The position numbers and the translations under genes are program-made. Below the pieces are notes generated by a model that saw only the letters and a list, made by a program, of their open reading frames with translations, had not been told where the DNA came from and ran no database searches. From Mariprofundus sp. (GTDB lineage: Bacteria; Pseudomonadota; Zetaproteobacteria; Mariprofundales; Mariprofundaceae): a stretch of 32,501 nt of DNA. Positions within the stretch are counted from its first letter, which is position 1; each line of letters opens with the position of its first letter. Positions 24,815 through 32,490 of this stretch are shown one piece after another. Location of the stretch: positions 1 through 32,501 of the forward strand of contig JAUZQK010000084.1 in assembly GCA_030951025.1 (NCBI GenBank). The letters run 5' to 3'.

Positions 24815-24928
24815 TTAGTATTTTATGATCAATCGAGGCCAGACCATTGATAAAGTCAATGCATATTCCTCATCACTAAGCATAAAGGTCAGGTATTGTT
24901 GTTTGTTTGCCGTATTTTCTTGATCCAT
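24815..24928 (-). pseudogene. cheW: truncated CheW
   Basis: 37 codons from ATG 24928 to TAA 24815, with AAGGAT upstream. The product starts NKQQYLTFMLSDEEYAL, the conserved first strand of CheW (QYLTFxLxxEEYAL), then breaks off into an unrelated short tail. About three quarters of the usual 150 residues is missing, so it cannot couple receptors to CheA. It sits 15 bp after the hybrid-kinase stop and 42 bp before the receptor start, in the same direction, so an intact cheW was probably once part of this operon. Confidence 0.78.
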
Positions 24929-24943
24929 AATATATCCTTCATT

Positions 24944-26545
24944 TTATTTTTCACTTGCTCTCTTGTGATGTTCCAGGCGGTTAGCTATGTGCCCATGTAT
25001 CACTTGAAGTAAGTCAGGCATGTGCACCGGCTTTTGCAATGATGTACTGAAAGGGATGTTGTCAGATACACTCTGAAGTGCCTGTTCACCATAGCTGGTT
25101 TGAAAAATAATCGGCACATCCGTGCTGTACTGGCGTATTTCTTTGGCTGCTAGTAAGCCTCCCTTCTTGGGCATAATAACATCCATCACGACCGCATCGA
25201 TACTCGCCTGCTGGGCGCAGAAAACATCTACCGCCTGTTCTCCATTGTCAGCTGTCAAAACACTAAACCCGTGCAGTTCAAGCACCTCTTTTAACGCCGT
25301 CCTGAGAGGCTTTTCATCATCAACCAATAACACGCAGTGACCATTGCCATCGACCTCGATAGCTATTCTTAGGTTCGGGACTGGGACAGCAGCCGCATGC
25401 TTGGGCAGCCAGATTCTCACACAGGTTCCCTGATCCGGCTTGCTTGCGATATCGATCAATCCACGATGATTTTGAACCGCTCCGTACACCATCGCCATGC
25501 CCAACCCACTTCCTTCGCCAGGAGGCTTGGTGGTGAAGAACGGGTCAAAAACATGATCCATATCTTCGGCATTGATGCCGCAACCATTGTCTTCACAACG
25601 AATGCAGCCCCAGCCATGATCGTTGAGCAGTTCCGGATGCTCACGTAAGAGGTGATCGGGTGGTTCATCAGAGCTGAGTTGCAGGCGTATATGTCCTTGT
25701 TGTGGATCCGCATCATGCTTATAACGCGACTGAACAGCATGATGTGCATTGGTAATAAGGTTGAATAGAATCTGCTGCAACTGCGTTGCATCGCCTTGTA
25801 TATACAGCTCATTTTCTTCTATGGCGAGTTCAAGCTGGATACCTTCTGATACCATGGCCGCCGTCAAGCGGTGGTTCTCTTTGATCAGGTAATCCAGGCG
25901 CAAGATCTGCATATCTGTGATATCTTTGCGCGCAAAAGTCAGCATCTGACGGATCATATTTGCACCGTGATGCGTTGCTGCTTCGAGGCTTTGAATGCGC
26001 TGCTGTAATACCTCATCCTCTGGATGCTGCTGCCGCATCAGATAGAAGTTACCAATCATACCAGCCAGCATATTATTGAAATCATGCGCAATACCGCCAA
26101 CCATCAGAGCCACAGCTTCCATTTTCTGTGCTTTGATGATTTGTTTTTGCATGTTTTCACGATCCGTCAAATCTTCATATACAGCGACATAATGTTGAAT
26201 ATCCCCATGCCTGTCGAAAATAGGAGCCACGGAAAGGTTGGAGGGAAAAATCGTTCCATCTTTTTTTCGGTTTAATATTCGCCCCGACCAGGATCGGCCT
26301 TGTTGCAATATACTCCAGAACTGTTTGTAAAACTCCGGGCTATGTTGGCCGCTGTTCAACAGGGCCGGTGAATGTCCAATCGCTTCATCTGCAGAGTATC
26401 CTGTACACAGGCTAAAAGCCGGATTGACATATACAATGATTCCGGCCATATCGGCAATAAGAATACTCTCATTGATTGCCGCAATAGCACCCTCTAGCAA
26501 CAGCAGATGTTGTTCCTCGGTTTTCAAGCCTTGTTTCGCAGTCAC
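24944..26545 (-). CDS. PAS-containing hybrid sensor histidine kinase
   Basis: 533 residues, soluble. A PAS domain covers about 15-130 (VYVNPAFSLCTGYSADEAIG, then a PAC-like segment), so the signal is probably redox, light or a small ligand. The HisKA phospho-acceptor is His154 in GGIAHDFNNML; the ATPase has NLITNAHHA (262-270), DNGCGI (319-324) and GEGSGLGM. A receiver domain spans about 403-520 with acids D409/D410, phospho-acceptor D455 (VVMDVIMPK) and K505. The start is a GTG with no clear ribosome-binding site. The downstream partners are the cheW stub and receptor. No separate output regulator is present. Confidence 0.92.
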   Translation of the reverse strand: MTAKQGLKTEEQHLLLLEGAIAAINESILIADMAGIIVYVNPAFSLCTGYSADEAIGHSPALLNSGQHSPEFYKQFWSILQQGRSWSGRILNRKKDGTIFPSNLSVAPIFDRHGDIQHYVAVYEDLTDRENMQKQIIKAQKMEAVALMVGGIAHDFNNMLAGMIGNFYLMRQQHPEDEVLQQRIQSLEAATHHGANMIRQMLTFARKDITDMQILRLDYLIKENHRLTAAMVSEGIQLELAIEENELYIQGDATQLQQILFNLITNAHHAVQSRYKHDADPQQGHIRLQLSSDEPPDHLLREHPELLNDHGWGCIRCEDNGCGINAEDMDHVFDPFFTTKPPGEGSGLGMAMVYGAVQNHRGLIDIASKPDQGTCVRIWLPKHAAAVPVPNLRIAIEVDGNGHCVLLVDDEKPLRTALKEVLELHGFSVLTADNGEQAVDVFCAQQASIDAVVMDVIMPKKGGLLAAKEIRQYSTDVPIIFQTSYGEQALQSVSDNIPFSTSLQKPVHMPDLLQVIHGHIANRLEHHKRASEK

Positions 26546-27172
26546 AACAAACCATGCTGATCAAAGATCAAGTTTGCAGTAGAGGTGGTGGTGCCTTTTA
26601 GCGAGTGGCCTGGCAACGTTTCACCCAAGCATGACCAGTCACCGGTTCGCAGTGCTGGTTTGGCTGTGATATGAATTCAATCAAACGCATAGGCCAATTT
26701 ATAGGATGCCACATGCCAGATTTCAACCACAAAATAATTACGTGATTTCATCCTCCACGTATCAACAAGCTATCGGTTTTTGACTTGCAGAATGACACCT
26801 GCGGGCAGAATTTCGATGGCTTCCAAACGGTGGGTGAGACTGGCCGCAAGGTTGGATAGAGCTTTGTTTTCTGGGGCGTGGGGCTTGAACATAAAATGCG
26901 TCACACTGGCTGTTTTTTCGATGAATGTATCCACATCTTGTAAAATGCGCTGCGGAGGTACGGGCAATACATCTCATTTGGTGACCAGCATCGTGCGGGC
27001 GGGCTATTGGCTAGCCAGAGGCGGTGGAGGCAGCGGGATCAGGACTCGTTTGGCGCTTTTGGGGGAAAACAATCCGTCTTTATTTCCAAAAGTCATGCTC
27101 ACGTCGCTTCAATCTCGCTAAGGATTTTTAACGCCCAGGGATTAGATCACCGTAACACTAACCGACGCACCT
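26546..27172. other. 627-bp gap with no confident gene
   Basis: Between the hybrid-kinase start and the mutY stop I find only weak candidates. A minus-strand frame at 26770-26967 from a TTG encodes HFMFKPHAPENKALSNLA and RLEAIEILPAGVILQVKNR, which looks like the C-terminal end of a lost protein. A 24-codon minus-strand frame lies at 26677-26751. Neither has a family I recognise. No tRNA, terminator or clear promoter is seen. Probably decayed accessory sequence. Confidence 0.5.
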
Positions 27173-28135
27173 TCACTTATGCGAAACAAGCGCCAATAAA
27201 CGATGAATACCAGTGGGCAGAGCGTGCTTCTCCAGGCTCGATACCCAGATGCCTGCGCCGCTTGGCTGCTTGGTTTGATGTTGCACATAAAGGTGTAAGC
27301 GCCGATGCGTTAGTAGATGAATATGATCAGGCTGACAGGCAGGCGCTTGCGCCAGCTCAGTAATCGGCGGAGTCCATAGGCCTGCCCAAATACCCGACAC
27401 AGGGCGCTGACTAAGCCAGATACCCTTGCATCGATCACGATGTAGATGCACCTGCCAATGCACATCGCGCACGGCTGTTTTTTTACGGCTTTCTTTGGCA
27501 ATCTCCACCCGAAAGGCAGAATCACAATAAACATTGACCGGACAATCGCCGCAGTTGGCTGATTTCGCCGTGCACAGCGTTGCCCCTAACTCCATCATGC
27601 TTTGGTTCCAGATAGCTATAGCCGCGCTGCTATCAATGGCCTGTTGCGCCAGAGGCCACAATACGTTGTCCGCAGCTTCTGGCATGCCATGCCAGCGCCG
27701 CAATACACGTTTCACATTAGCATCGAGCACCGGTGTATTGGCGGCAAAGCAAAAGGAGGCAATGGCACCAGCAGTCGAGAGACCGATGCCGGGCAATGCC
27801 ATGATCGCATCAAAGTTTGATGGAAAAATGCCACGATGTTGCTCGACAATCAGCCCGGCGGCCTGATGAATAAACCTGGCTCGGCGATAATAACCCAAGC
27901 CCTCCCAGGCTTTCAGTACATCATCCAGACTTGCAGCAGCCAGAGCCTCGATGCTGGGAAAGCGCTCAAACCAGTCCGCATATCGAACTAACACCGTCTT
28001 CACCTGCGTCTGCTGCAACATGATTTCAGAAATCCAGATTGCATAGGGCGCATCGGTATCGCGCCACGGCAAGCGCCGTGCGTTCAGCCCATACCAGTCT
28101 AGCAAGGCTTTACATCGAGCGAAAGACAAAACCAT
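27173..28135 (-). CDS. mutY: adenine DNA glycosylase MutY
   Basis: 320 residues from ATG 28135, with GGTGGAG just upstream; the start lies inside the end of the TonB-like gene (26-bp overlap). Catalytic Glu37 is in WISEIMLQQTQV, the helix-hairpin-helix is LPGIGLSTAGAI (114-125) and the catalytic Asp138 is in VLDANVKRV. Cys188, 195, 198 and 204 have the C-x6-C-x2-C-x5-C spacing of the 4Fe-4S loop. The C-terminal NUDIX-like domain that reads 8-oxoG is present but short. It removes adenine mispaired with 8-oxoguanine. Confidence 0.96.
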   Translation of the reverse strand: MVLSFARCKALLDWYGLNARRLPWRDTDAPYAIWISEIMLQQTQVKTVLVRYADWFERFPSIEALAAASLDDVLKAWEGLGYYRRARFIHQAAGLIVEQHRGIFPSNFDAIMALPGIGLSTAGAIASFCFAANTPVLDANVKRVLRRWHGMPEAADNVLWPLAQQAIDSSAAIAIWNQSMMELGATLCTAKSANCGDCPVNVYCDSAFRVEIAKESRKKTAVRDVHWQVHLHRDRCKGIWLSQRPVSGIWAGLWTPPITELAQAPACQPDHIHLLTHRRLHLYVQHQTKQPSGAGIWVSSLEKHALPTGIHRLLALVSHK

Positions 28136-29063
28136 TCTCCACCACTTCAAAGGTCAGGTAAAAGCTGACCCGATCCAAGCCCCATGATGAGGGTAATACT
28201 TTAAATGGTGCCGCCGCCTGAATGGCCTTAATCGCACTTTCATTGATTTCCGGAATCGGGCTTGGGCGTAATATTTCTATGCCGCCGAGTGAGCCATCAC
28301 GTTCAATAGTCAATTTGATCAACGAGCGGCGTGCACTCTCGGCGAATTCTTCATAATCCGCATTGCCCGGCCGCCACTGCTCTTCGAGTGCGCGCACCAG
28401 CCCGTGTGCATAGGGCGCATATTTGGCCTGCTTGGTATTGATTGGAATATCAGCTTCGCGACTAAGATTCTGTTTCATGCGACGCTCGCGCTCGAAATCC
28501 CGCGATAACTGTGAAAGCGCCATAGCTGATGGCATGAGATTGGACAAGGGTACGAGTTTGCGCGGTTTGATCGGCTTGCGTTGAACAGCTTTTGGTTTTG
28601 ATTTCGCTTTCGGCTGCGGTTTTTTGGGCGTTTTTTTGTACACCGCCTTGGCATTACGCTTGGCAATCAAACTCGCTGGCGCTTTTTTTATTTTCTCTGG
28701 CGCAGCCTTGGGTTTTGCTTTCGCAACTGGTTTTTTAGGCACTGGAGTTGGCTTATGCGGCTTGCCTGACATCGGTGTTTTGGCTTTGCGGGTCAATCGA
28801 TCCCTGGCATTACGACTGCTACCAATAGCATTTTTATTGGCAATGGTACGAGCATCTTTATTGGCTTTTTTGCTTGCTTTTTTCGCTTCATCCAGCAGCA
28901 CCACATCCATAATCTGTGGCATTTCTTTTTTGGGCAAGGGTTTGTCATGAGTTGTGCTCACAATTAATACCGCCAATAAGATATGGACGGCCAGCGACGC
29001 AAGCAGGGCAATACTGAAACGCCGCTGCTGGGGCTTGAATATATTGATGTTAAATTTTTTCAT
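28110..29063 (-). CDS. TonB/TolA-like periplasm-spanning protein
   Basis: 317 residues from ATG 29063, overlapping the preceding gene's stop by 14 bp. A single membrane segment lies near residues 18-36 (IALLASLAVHILLAVLIV), followed by a long Lys/Pro/Ala-rich region (about 50-180) that would span the periplasm. The C-terminal 90 residues (LVRALEEQW, then LTIERDGSLGGIEILRPSPI) are a TonB-type energy-transducing domain. Such proteins, driven by ExbB/ExbD, open outer-membrane receptors. No exbBD or receptor is in the window. The membrane helix has the Ser-His pair (SLAVH) expected of TonB. Confidence 0.87.
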   Translation of the reverse strand: MKKFNINIFKPQQRRFSIALLASLAVHILLAVLIVSTTHDKPLPKKEMPQIMDVVLLDEAKKASKKANKDARTIANKNAIGSSRNARDRLTRKAKTPMSGKPHKPTPVPKKPVAKAKPKAAPEKIKKAPASLIAKRNAKAVYKKTPKKPQPKAKSKPKAVQRKPIKPRKLVPLSNLMPSAMALSQLSRDFERERRMKQNLSREADIPINTKQAKYAPYAHGLVRALEEQWRPGNADYEEFAESARRSLIKLTIERDGSLGGIEILRPSPIPEINESAIKAIQAAAPFKVLPSSWGLDRVSFYLTFEVVENGFVFRSM

Positions 29064-29598
29064 GAGCGAGACGAGCGCAAATATACTCTGCCAATGCCCC
29101 ATTAATCCAGCCACTAATGCAAGATAAGATCAACAATGGCGGCAGGGCATAATAAAGTGCGGCCTGTTGGATGAACAAGGCTTCGACACAAACAAACTGA
29201 GCCAGCATATGACTCAAGGCTCCCAACAGGCTGATGCCGACCAGACTAATGCCCGGTATCCAGCGCCAGGCGGCGATCATCACCAGTGCAGCAGTTAAAC
29301 CACCAGCCATAGCAATCATAAATGTTGGGGTGAATAAAGTGCCTATAAAAAAACTACCCACCACAACACGTGCCAGTGCCAGGGTGATTGCAGCACGCGG
29401 CCCCATCATCACCAATGCCAGCAGCGTTACCAGATTGGCCAGACCCGGCTTAAACCATGGCCCCAGGCTCGGTAACGATGCTTCAAACACATGCAGCCCA
29501 ATAGCCAACAGCAACAAAGCCAGCCAACGCGCCTTTGTTTCCAATTCAGCTAAAGGCGGACGCATCAGACCAATGCTTTTATGGCTTGTGTGATTCAT
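29050..29598 (-). CDS. Gx transporter family / heptaprenyl diphosphate synthase component I-like membrane protein
   Basis: 182 residues from ATG 29598 (a GTG one codon earlier is possible). It is nearly all hydrophobic with five or six membrane segments. LGPWFKPGLANLVTLLAL near residue 45 and the following GPRAAITLALARVVVGSFF are the core motif of the Gx transporter/Hpre_diP_synt_I family. Despite the family name it is a membrane protein, thought to resemble small-molecule S-components, and its substrate is unknown. It follows the NusG-domain-II gene by a few bases and overlaps tonB, a pairing also seen elsewhere for the first two families. Confidence 0.82.
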   Translation of the reverse strand: MNHTSHKSIGLMRPPLAELETKARWLALLLLAIGLHVFEASLPSLGPWFKPGLANLVTLLALVMMGPRAAITLALARVVVGSFFIGTLFTPTFMIAMAGGLTAALVMIAAWRWIPGISLVGISLLGALSHMLAQFVCVEALFIQQAALYYALPPLLILSCISGWINGALAEYICARLAHEKI

Positions 29599-29604
29599 CA
29601 CAGA

Positions 29605-30039
29605 TTATTCAACAATAGCATCGAATTTTGATTCGGCACTGCCACGCAATGTAATCAAAATTCTATTCGGTACACAGGCAATCATATCACCAGCATGAGA
29701 ATGAGCTCCGGATAACACACAGCGTTGGGATGAGCAGGGCGATGTGGCAATGCGTGCACCATGTTCATCAATCACAATCTCAGACATACCCAGATCACCT
29801 TCGACTTGCAAGCTAATCGCTGCTTCACCCGGTTTGGGTAAAGGGTATGTCGCCAACAAGGTCTTGCCATGATAAATCTCGGCCATTGCAGGCCCCGCCG
29901 CGATTTGAGCCTGAATAACAAACCACGCAGTAAAAATACTGATCAGGGCAAGGCACAGCAACAAACGATCTGTCCATGTGCCTTTGAGAGCATCGAACAT
30001 GCTTTGGCGCACTGGCGCATCAAGGTTTAGGCTTGGCAT
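29605..30039 (-). CDS. membrane-anchored NusG domain II protein
   Basis: 144 residues from ATG 30039 (ATG 30000 is an alternative; neither has a strong ribosome-binding site). One membrane segment covers about 25-45 (LLLCLALISIFTAWFVIQA), and the rest is periplasmic with the NusG_II beta-fold. SPCSSQRCVLSG carries a conserved Cys-x4-Cys pair that could bind metal or form a disulfide; it is followed by AGDMIACVPNRILI with a third Cys. The function is not established. It starts a minus-strand cluster with the Gx transporter, TonB and mutY, and diverges from the SDR gene 26 bp away. Confidence 0.82.
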   Translation of the reverse strand: MPSLNLDAPVRQSMFDALKGTWTDRLLLCLALISIFTAWFVIQAQIAAGPAMAEIYHGKTLLATYPLPKPGEAAISLQVEGDLGMSEIVIDEHGARIATSPCSSQRCVLSGAHSHAGDMIACVPNRILITLRGSAESKFDAIVE

Positions 30040-30065
30040 CGCTGCACACTAACCATGGAGCCAAT

Positions 30066-30734
30066 ATGAATATACTGATCACCGGTGCGAATCGCGGCCT
30101 CGGGCTGGCTTTTGTGCAGTATTATCTGCAACAGGGGTATGACGTTTGGGCTTCTTATCGCTCCACACCCGATGCCTTGGCACACATTGATAACCATCAG
30201 CTGCATAGTCTGGTCTGGGATATCAGCAGCGATGTTGAGCCTGTCGGTACACTGCCAGAGAGTATTGATGTGTTGATCAACAACGCCGGTATTTATGGCC
30301 CCGGCAAAGATGGGCAATCACTTGAGAATATCACCGCCGCAGCCATGCAGCAGGTCTTCAATGTCGATTGCATTGGACCATTGCGCGTGGTTCAGCGCCT
30401 GCAAGAACAGATCATCAAGGCAAACGGTACCATTGCCAATGTCAGCTCCAAGATGGGTTCGAGTGCAGATAATAGCAGTGGTGGCAGCTATGCTTATCGC
30501 GCCGCCAAGGCGGCCTTGCTGATGGTATCCAAATCCATGGCGGTCGATTTGGCAGATTCAGGTGTACATGTGATCAGCCTGCATCCGGGCTGGGTACAAA
30601 CCGATATGACCCACCAGACCGGTTTGATTGATGTGACCACATCAGTGAAGGGTATGGTAGAGGTGATCAAACAAGGACGCAATTACAGCGCTGGCCAATT
30701 CATTGCATTTGATGGCAAGCTCATTCCTTATTAG
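30066..30734 (+). CDS. short-chain dehydrogenase/reductase
   Basis: 222 residues from ATG 30066 with GGAG five bases upstream. A classical SDR: nucleotide-binding TGANRGLG (6-13), NNAG (72-75), catalytic Ser in NVSSKMGS (125-132) and YRAAK with Tyr144/Lys148. PGWVQTDM is the conserved loop after the active site. The lack of a basic residue after the glycine loop's first strand makes NAD versus NADP preference uncertain. The short length and C-signal-like pattern suggest the sniffer/carbonyl-reductase-like group. Substrate unknown. MscS follows 61 bp later. Confidence 0.9.
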   Translation: MNILITGANRGLGLAFVQYYLQQGYDVWASYRSTPDALAHIDNHQLHSLVWDISSDVEPVGTLPESIDVLINNAGIYGPGKDGQSLENITAAAMQQVFNVDCIGPLRVVQRLQEQIIKANGTIANVSSKMGSSADNSSGGSYAYRAAKAALLMVSKSMAVDLADSGVHVISLHPGWVQTDMTHQTGLIDVTTSVKGMVEVIKQGRNYSAGQFIAFDGKLIPY

Positions 30735-30795
30735 CGTGCAGCATTATACACTACAATAGTCAGCTAATTAAAACTTGCACAGGGGAGAGCTACAC

Positions 30796-31614
30796 ATGAC
30801 AGAACCATCCAATATTCAAGATATTCTCAATCTTTACATCATTCCATGGGGCATCAATATCATCATGGCTCTGGCGATTTTTGTCATTGGTCGCTGGTTG
30901 GCCGGCATACTGTTAAAACTCACCGATAAAATGCTGCAAAAGTCCGGCATGGATAAGATGCTGGTCGATTTTGTACACTCCATTCTCAATGCCCTGTTAT
31001 TATTATTTATAATCATCGCATCACTCGATCAACTCGGTGTCGATACCACCTCATTCATCGCACTCATCGGTGCAGCAGGCTTGGCCATTGGGCTGGCTTT
31101 ACAGGGCTCGTTGCAAAACTTTGCATCCGGCGTGTTATTGATTGTCTTTCGCCCGTTCAAAGTCGGCCATTTTATTGAAGCGGCAGGTGTCAGCGGTGTG
31201 GTAGAAGAAATAGGCATCTTCAGCACACGTTTAAAAACCGGCGATAACCGTGAGATTATTGTGCCCAACGGTGCCATCTATGATGGCACAATCACCAACA
31301 ACTCAGCCCGCGATACACGCCGCATCGATATGGTGTTTGGGATTGGTTATGATGATGATATTCGCCAAGCCAAAACCATCATGCAGAGCCTGCTTGATGC
31401 TGATGAACGTGTATTCAAAGAGCCCGCCGCACTTATTGCTGTGGCTGAACTGGCTGATTCCAGTGTCAATTTCAATGTCCGCCCATGGGTGAAATCAAGT
31501 GATTATTGGGCGGTGAAGTTTGATTTCACTGAAAAACTGAAACTGGCTTTTGATGATGCGGGCATTTCCATCCCATACCCGCAGATGGATCTGCATATCA
31601 ACAAAACAGAATAA
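30796..31614 (+). CDS. mscS: small-conductance mechanosensitive channel MscS
   Basis: 272 residues, close to E. coli MscS (286), with AGGGGAG eight bases before ATG 30796. Three membrane segments lie at about 15-40, 60-80 and 88-118. The pore helix GAAGLAIGLALQGSLQNFAS (92-111) has the Gly/Ala ridge that packs in the heptamer, and the cytoplasmic beta domain begins at FRPFKVGHFIE (118-128). It opens under membrane tension to release solutes during hypo-osmotic shock. A perfect 11-bp hairpin follows the stop. Confidence 0.95.
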   Translation: MTEPSNIQDILNLYIIPWGINIIMALAIFVIGRWLAGILLKLTDKMLQKSGMDKMLVDFVHSILNALLLLFIIIASLDQLGVDTTSFIALIGAAGLAIGLALQGSLQNFASGVLLIVFRPFKVGHFIEAAGVSGVVEEIGIFSTRLKTGDNREIIVPNGAIYDGTITNNSARDTRRIDMVFGIGYDDDIRQAKTIMQSLLDADERVFKEPAALIAVAELADSSVNFNVRPWVKSSDYWAVKFDFTEKLKLAFDDAGISIPYPQMDLHINKTE

Positions 31615-31636
31615 CACTCAAGTGGGCTATTCTGGA

Positions 31637-31671
31637 GGGCTGGTTTTCTGCAAGCTGTGAAAAACCAGCCC
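31637..31671 (+). terminator. hairpin after mscS, terminator-like
   Basis: GGGCTGGTTTT (31637-31647) pairs perfectly with AAAACCAGCCC (31661-31671) around a 13-base loop. No T run follows, so it is either a rho-dependent end or an RNA-stabilising stem. Confidence 0.45.
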
Positions 31672-31730
31672 CGTCCCCAAGGCCTGCACGATAATAAATC
31701 TGTCATATTTTGTTTCCAGCATCGTCTATT

Positions 31731-31756
31731 CAACAGGTGGCAATAACCACCTGTTG
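31731..31756 (+). promoter_or_regulatory. 5'-UTR hairpin abutting the DUF992 ribosome-binding site
   Basis: CAACAGGTGG (31731-31740) and CCACCTGTTG (31747-31756) form a perfect 10-bp stem with loop CAATAA. The next base begins AAGGAGG, the ribosome-binding site, so folding could stabilise the mRNA or limit ribosome access. Confidence 0.6.
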
Positions 31757-31768
31757 AAGGAGGATGAT

Positions 31769-32260
31769 ATGAAATCAAAACTTATGATCATAGGCATGGC
31801 CTGCATCGCATCGGCACTTACAGCGATGCCCGGTTATGCGGGCAATTCAACCGCCGGCACAAAGATCGGTATTTTAACCTGTCATTCCATTCCAGACTCT
31901 GGCGTTAATCTGATTATTCATTCGACTGTCGATATTTCTTGCACATTTGATTCCACCGATGGCAGTGGTGTTGAGCAATATGTCGGGGAAACAGGTATCG
32001 CATTTGGCATCAATGCCAGCTATGAAGTCGAAAAAAACTTCCTGTTCACCGTCTTTGCCGCTGATACAGCAGCCGGCAGTCATAAACTTGCAGGCAAATA
32101 TGGCGGTGTCGGTGCATCCGCCAGCGTGGGTGTTGGTGTAGGTGCCCAAGTGCTAGTCGGAGGCAGCAATGAAAGCGTTTCTCTACAACCAGTTCTCGAA
32201 GGCAATACCGGTGTAGGTGTTAGCGCAGGCATCACTTATCTCTACCTGCAAGCAAAATAG
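31769..32260 (+). CDS. secreted DUF992 family protein
   Basis: 163 residues from ATG 31769; a TTG at 31754 lies inside the hairpin and is unlikely. A Sec signal peptide covers about 1-24, with cleavage probably after AMPGYA. The mature part has GTKIGILTCHS, a second Cys (DISCTF), GEQ-like and IAFGINASYEV segments, then the Gly-rich KYGGVGASASVGVGVGAQ and LVGGSNESVSLQPV that define DUF992. The two cysteines probably form a periplasmic disulfide. Function is unknown; members are small exported beta-rich proteins of proteobacteria. A strong AAGGAGG site directly follows the hairpin. Confidence 0.85.
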   Translation: MKSKLMIIGMACIASALTAMPGYAGNSTAGTKIGILTCHSIPDSGVNLIIHSTVDISCTFDSTDGSGVEQYVGETGIAFGINASYEVEKNFLFTVFAADTAAGSHKLAGKYGGVGASASVGVGVGAQVLVGGSNESVSLQPVLEGNTGVGVSAGITYLYLQAK

Positions 32261-32431
32261 CCATCGTGTTATTATAAGATCGAAAGGGTGTCCGAGCAGC
32301 TAGCTGGTTTATCATATTAAACTCATGTCTGATTCCACTGGCTGGGAACAGTCTAAAAACAGGTGAGTTATTCGGCAGTATCCTGCCAAAGGGTCGCGTC
32401 CCGAAGGGCACTTATGACAACTCAAAGACAT
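32261..32431. other. non-coding stretch with small hairpins
   Basis: No convincing gene. GGCAG-TATC-CTGCC near 32377-32390 and GGG-TCGCGT-CCC just after are adjacent small stems. An ATG at 32414 preceded by GAAGGG opens a frame to the window end, but it runs through the minus-strand terminator and RNA 3' end described next. Confidence 0.4.
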
Positions 32432-32466
32432 AAAAAAAGCCTGCAAACACTAGGTTTACAGGCTTT
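32432..32466 (-). terminator. rho-independent terminator for a minus-strand gene entering from the right
   Basis: On the minus strand AAAGCCTGTAAAC pairs with GTTTGCAGGCTTT around CTAGT, with one G-U pair that is valid only in the minus-strand RNA, and then seven Ts. It lies 24 bp after the CCA-like end at 32491. Confidence 0.8.
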
Positions 32467-32490
32467 ATGGATGCTTATGACACCCTCTTT

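Noticed and set aside
27014-27060. Possible decayed tRNA (GGTGGAGGCAGCGGGATCAG with a frame reading SGIRTR)
   Set aside because: The T-loop consensus is absent on either strand and no acceptor stem can be paired.
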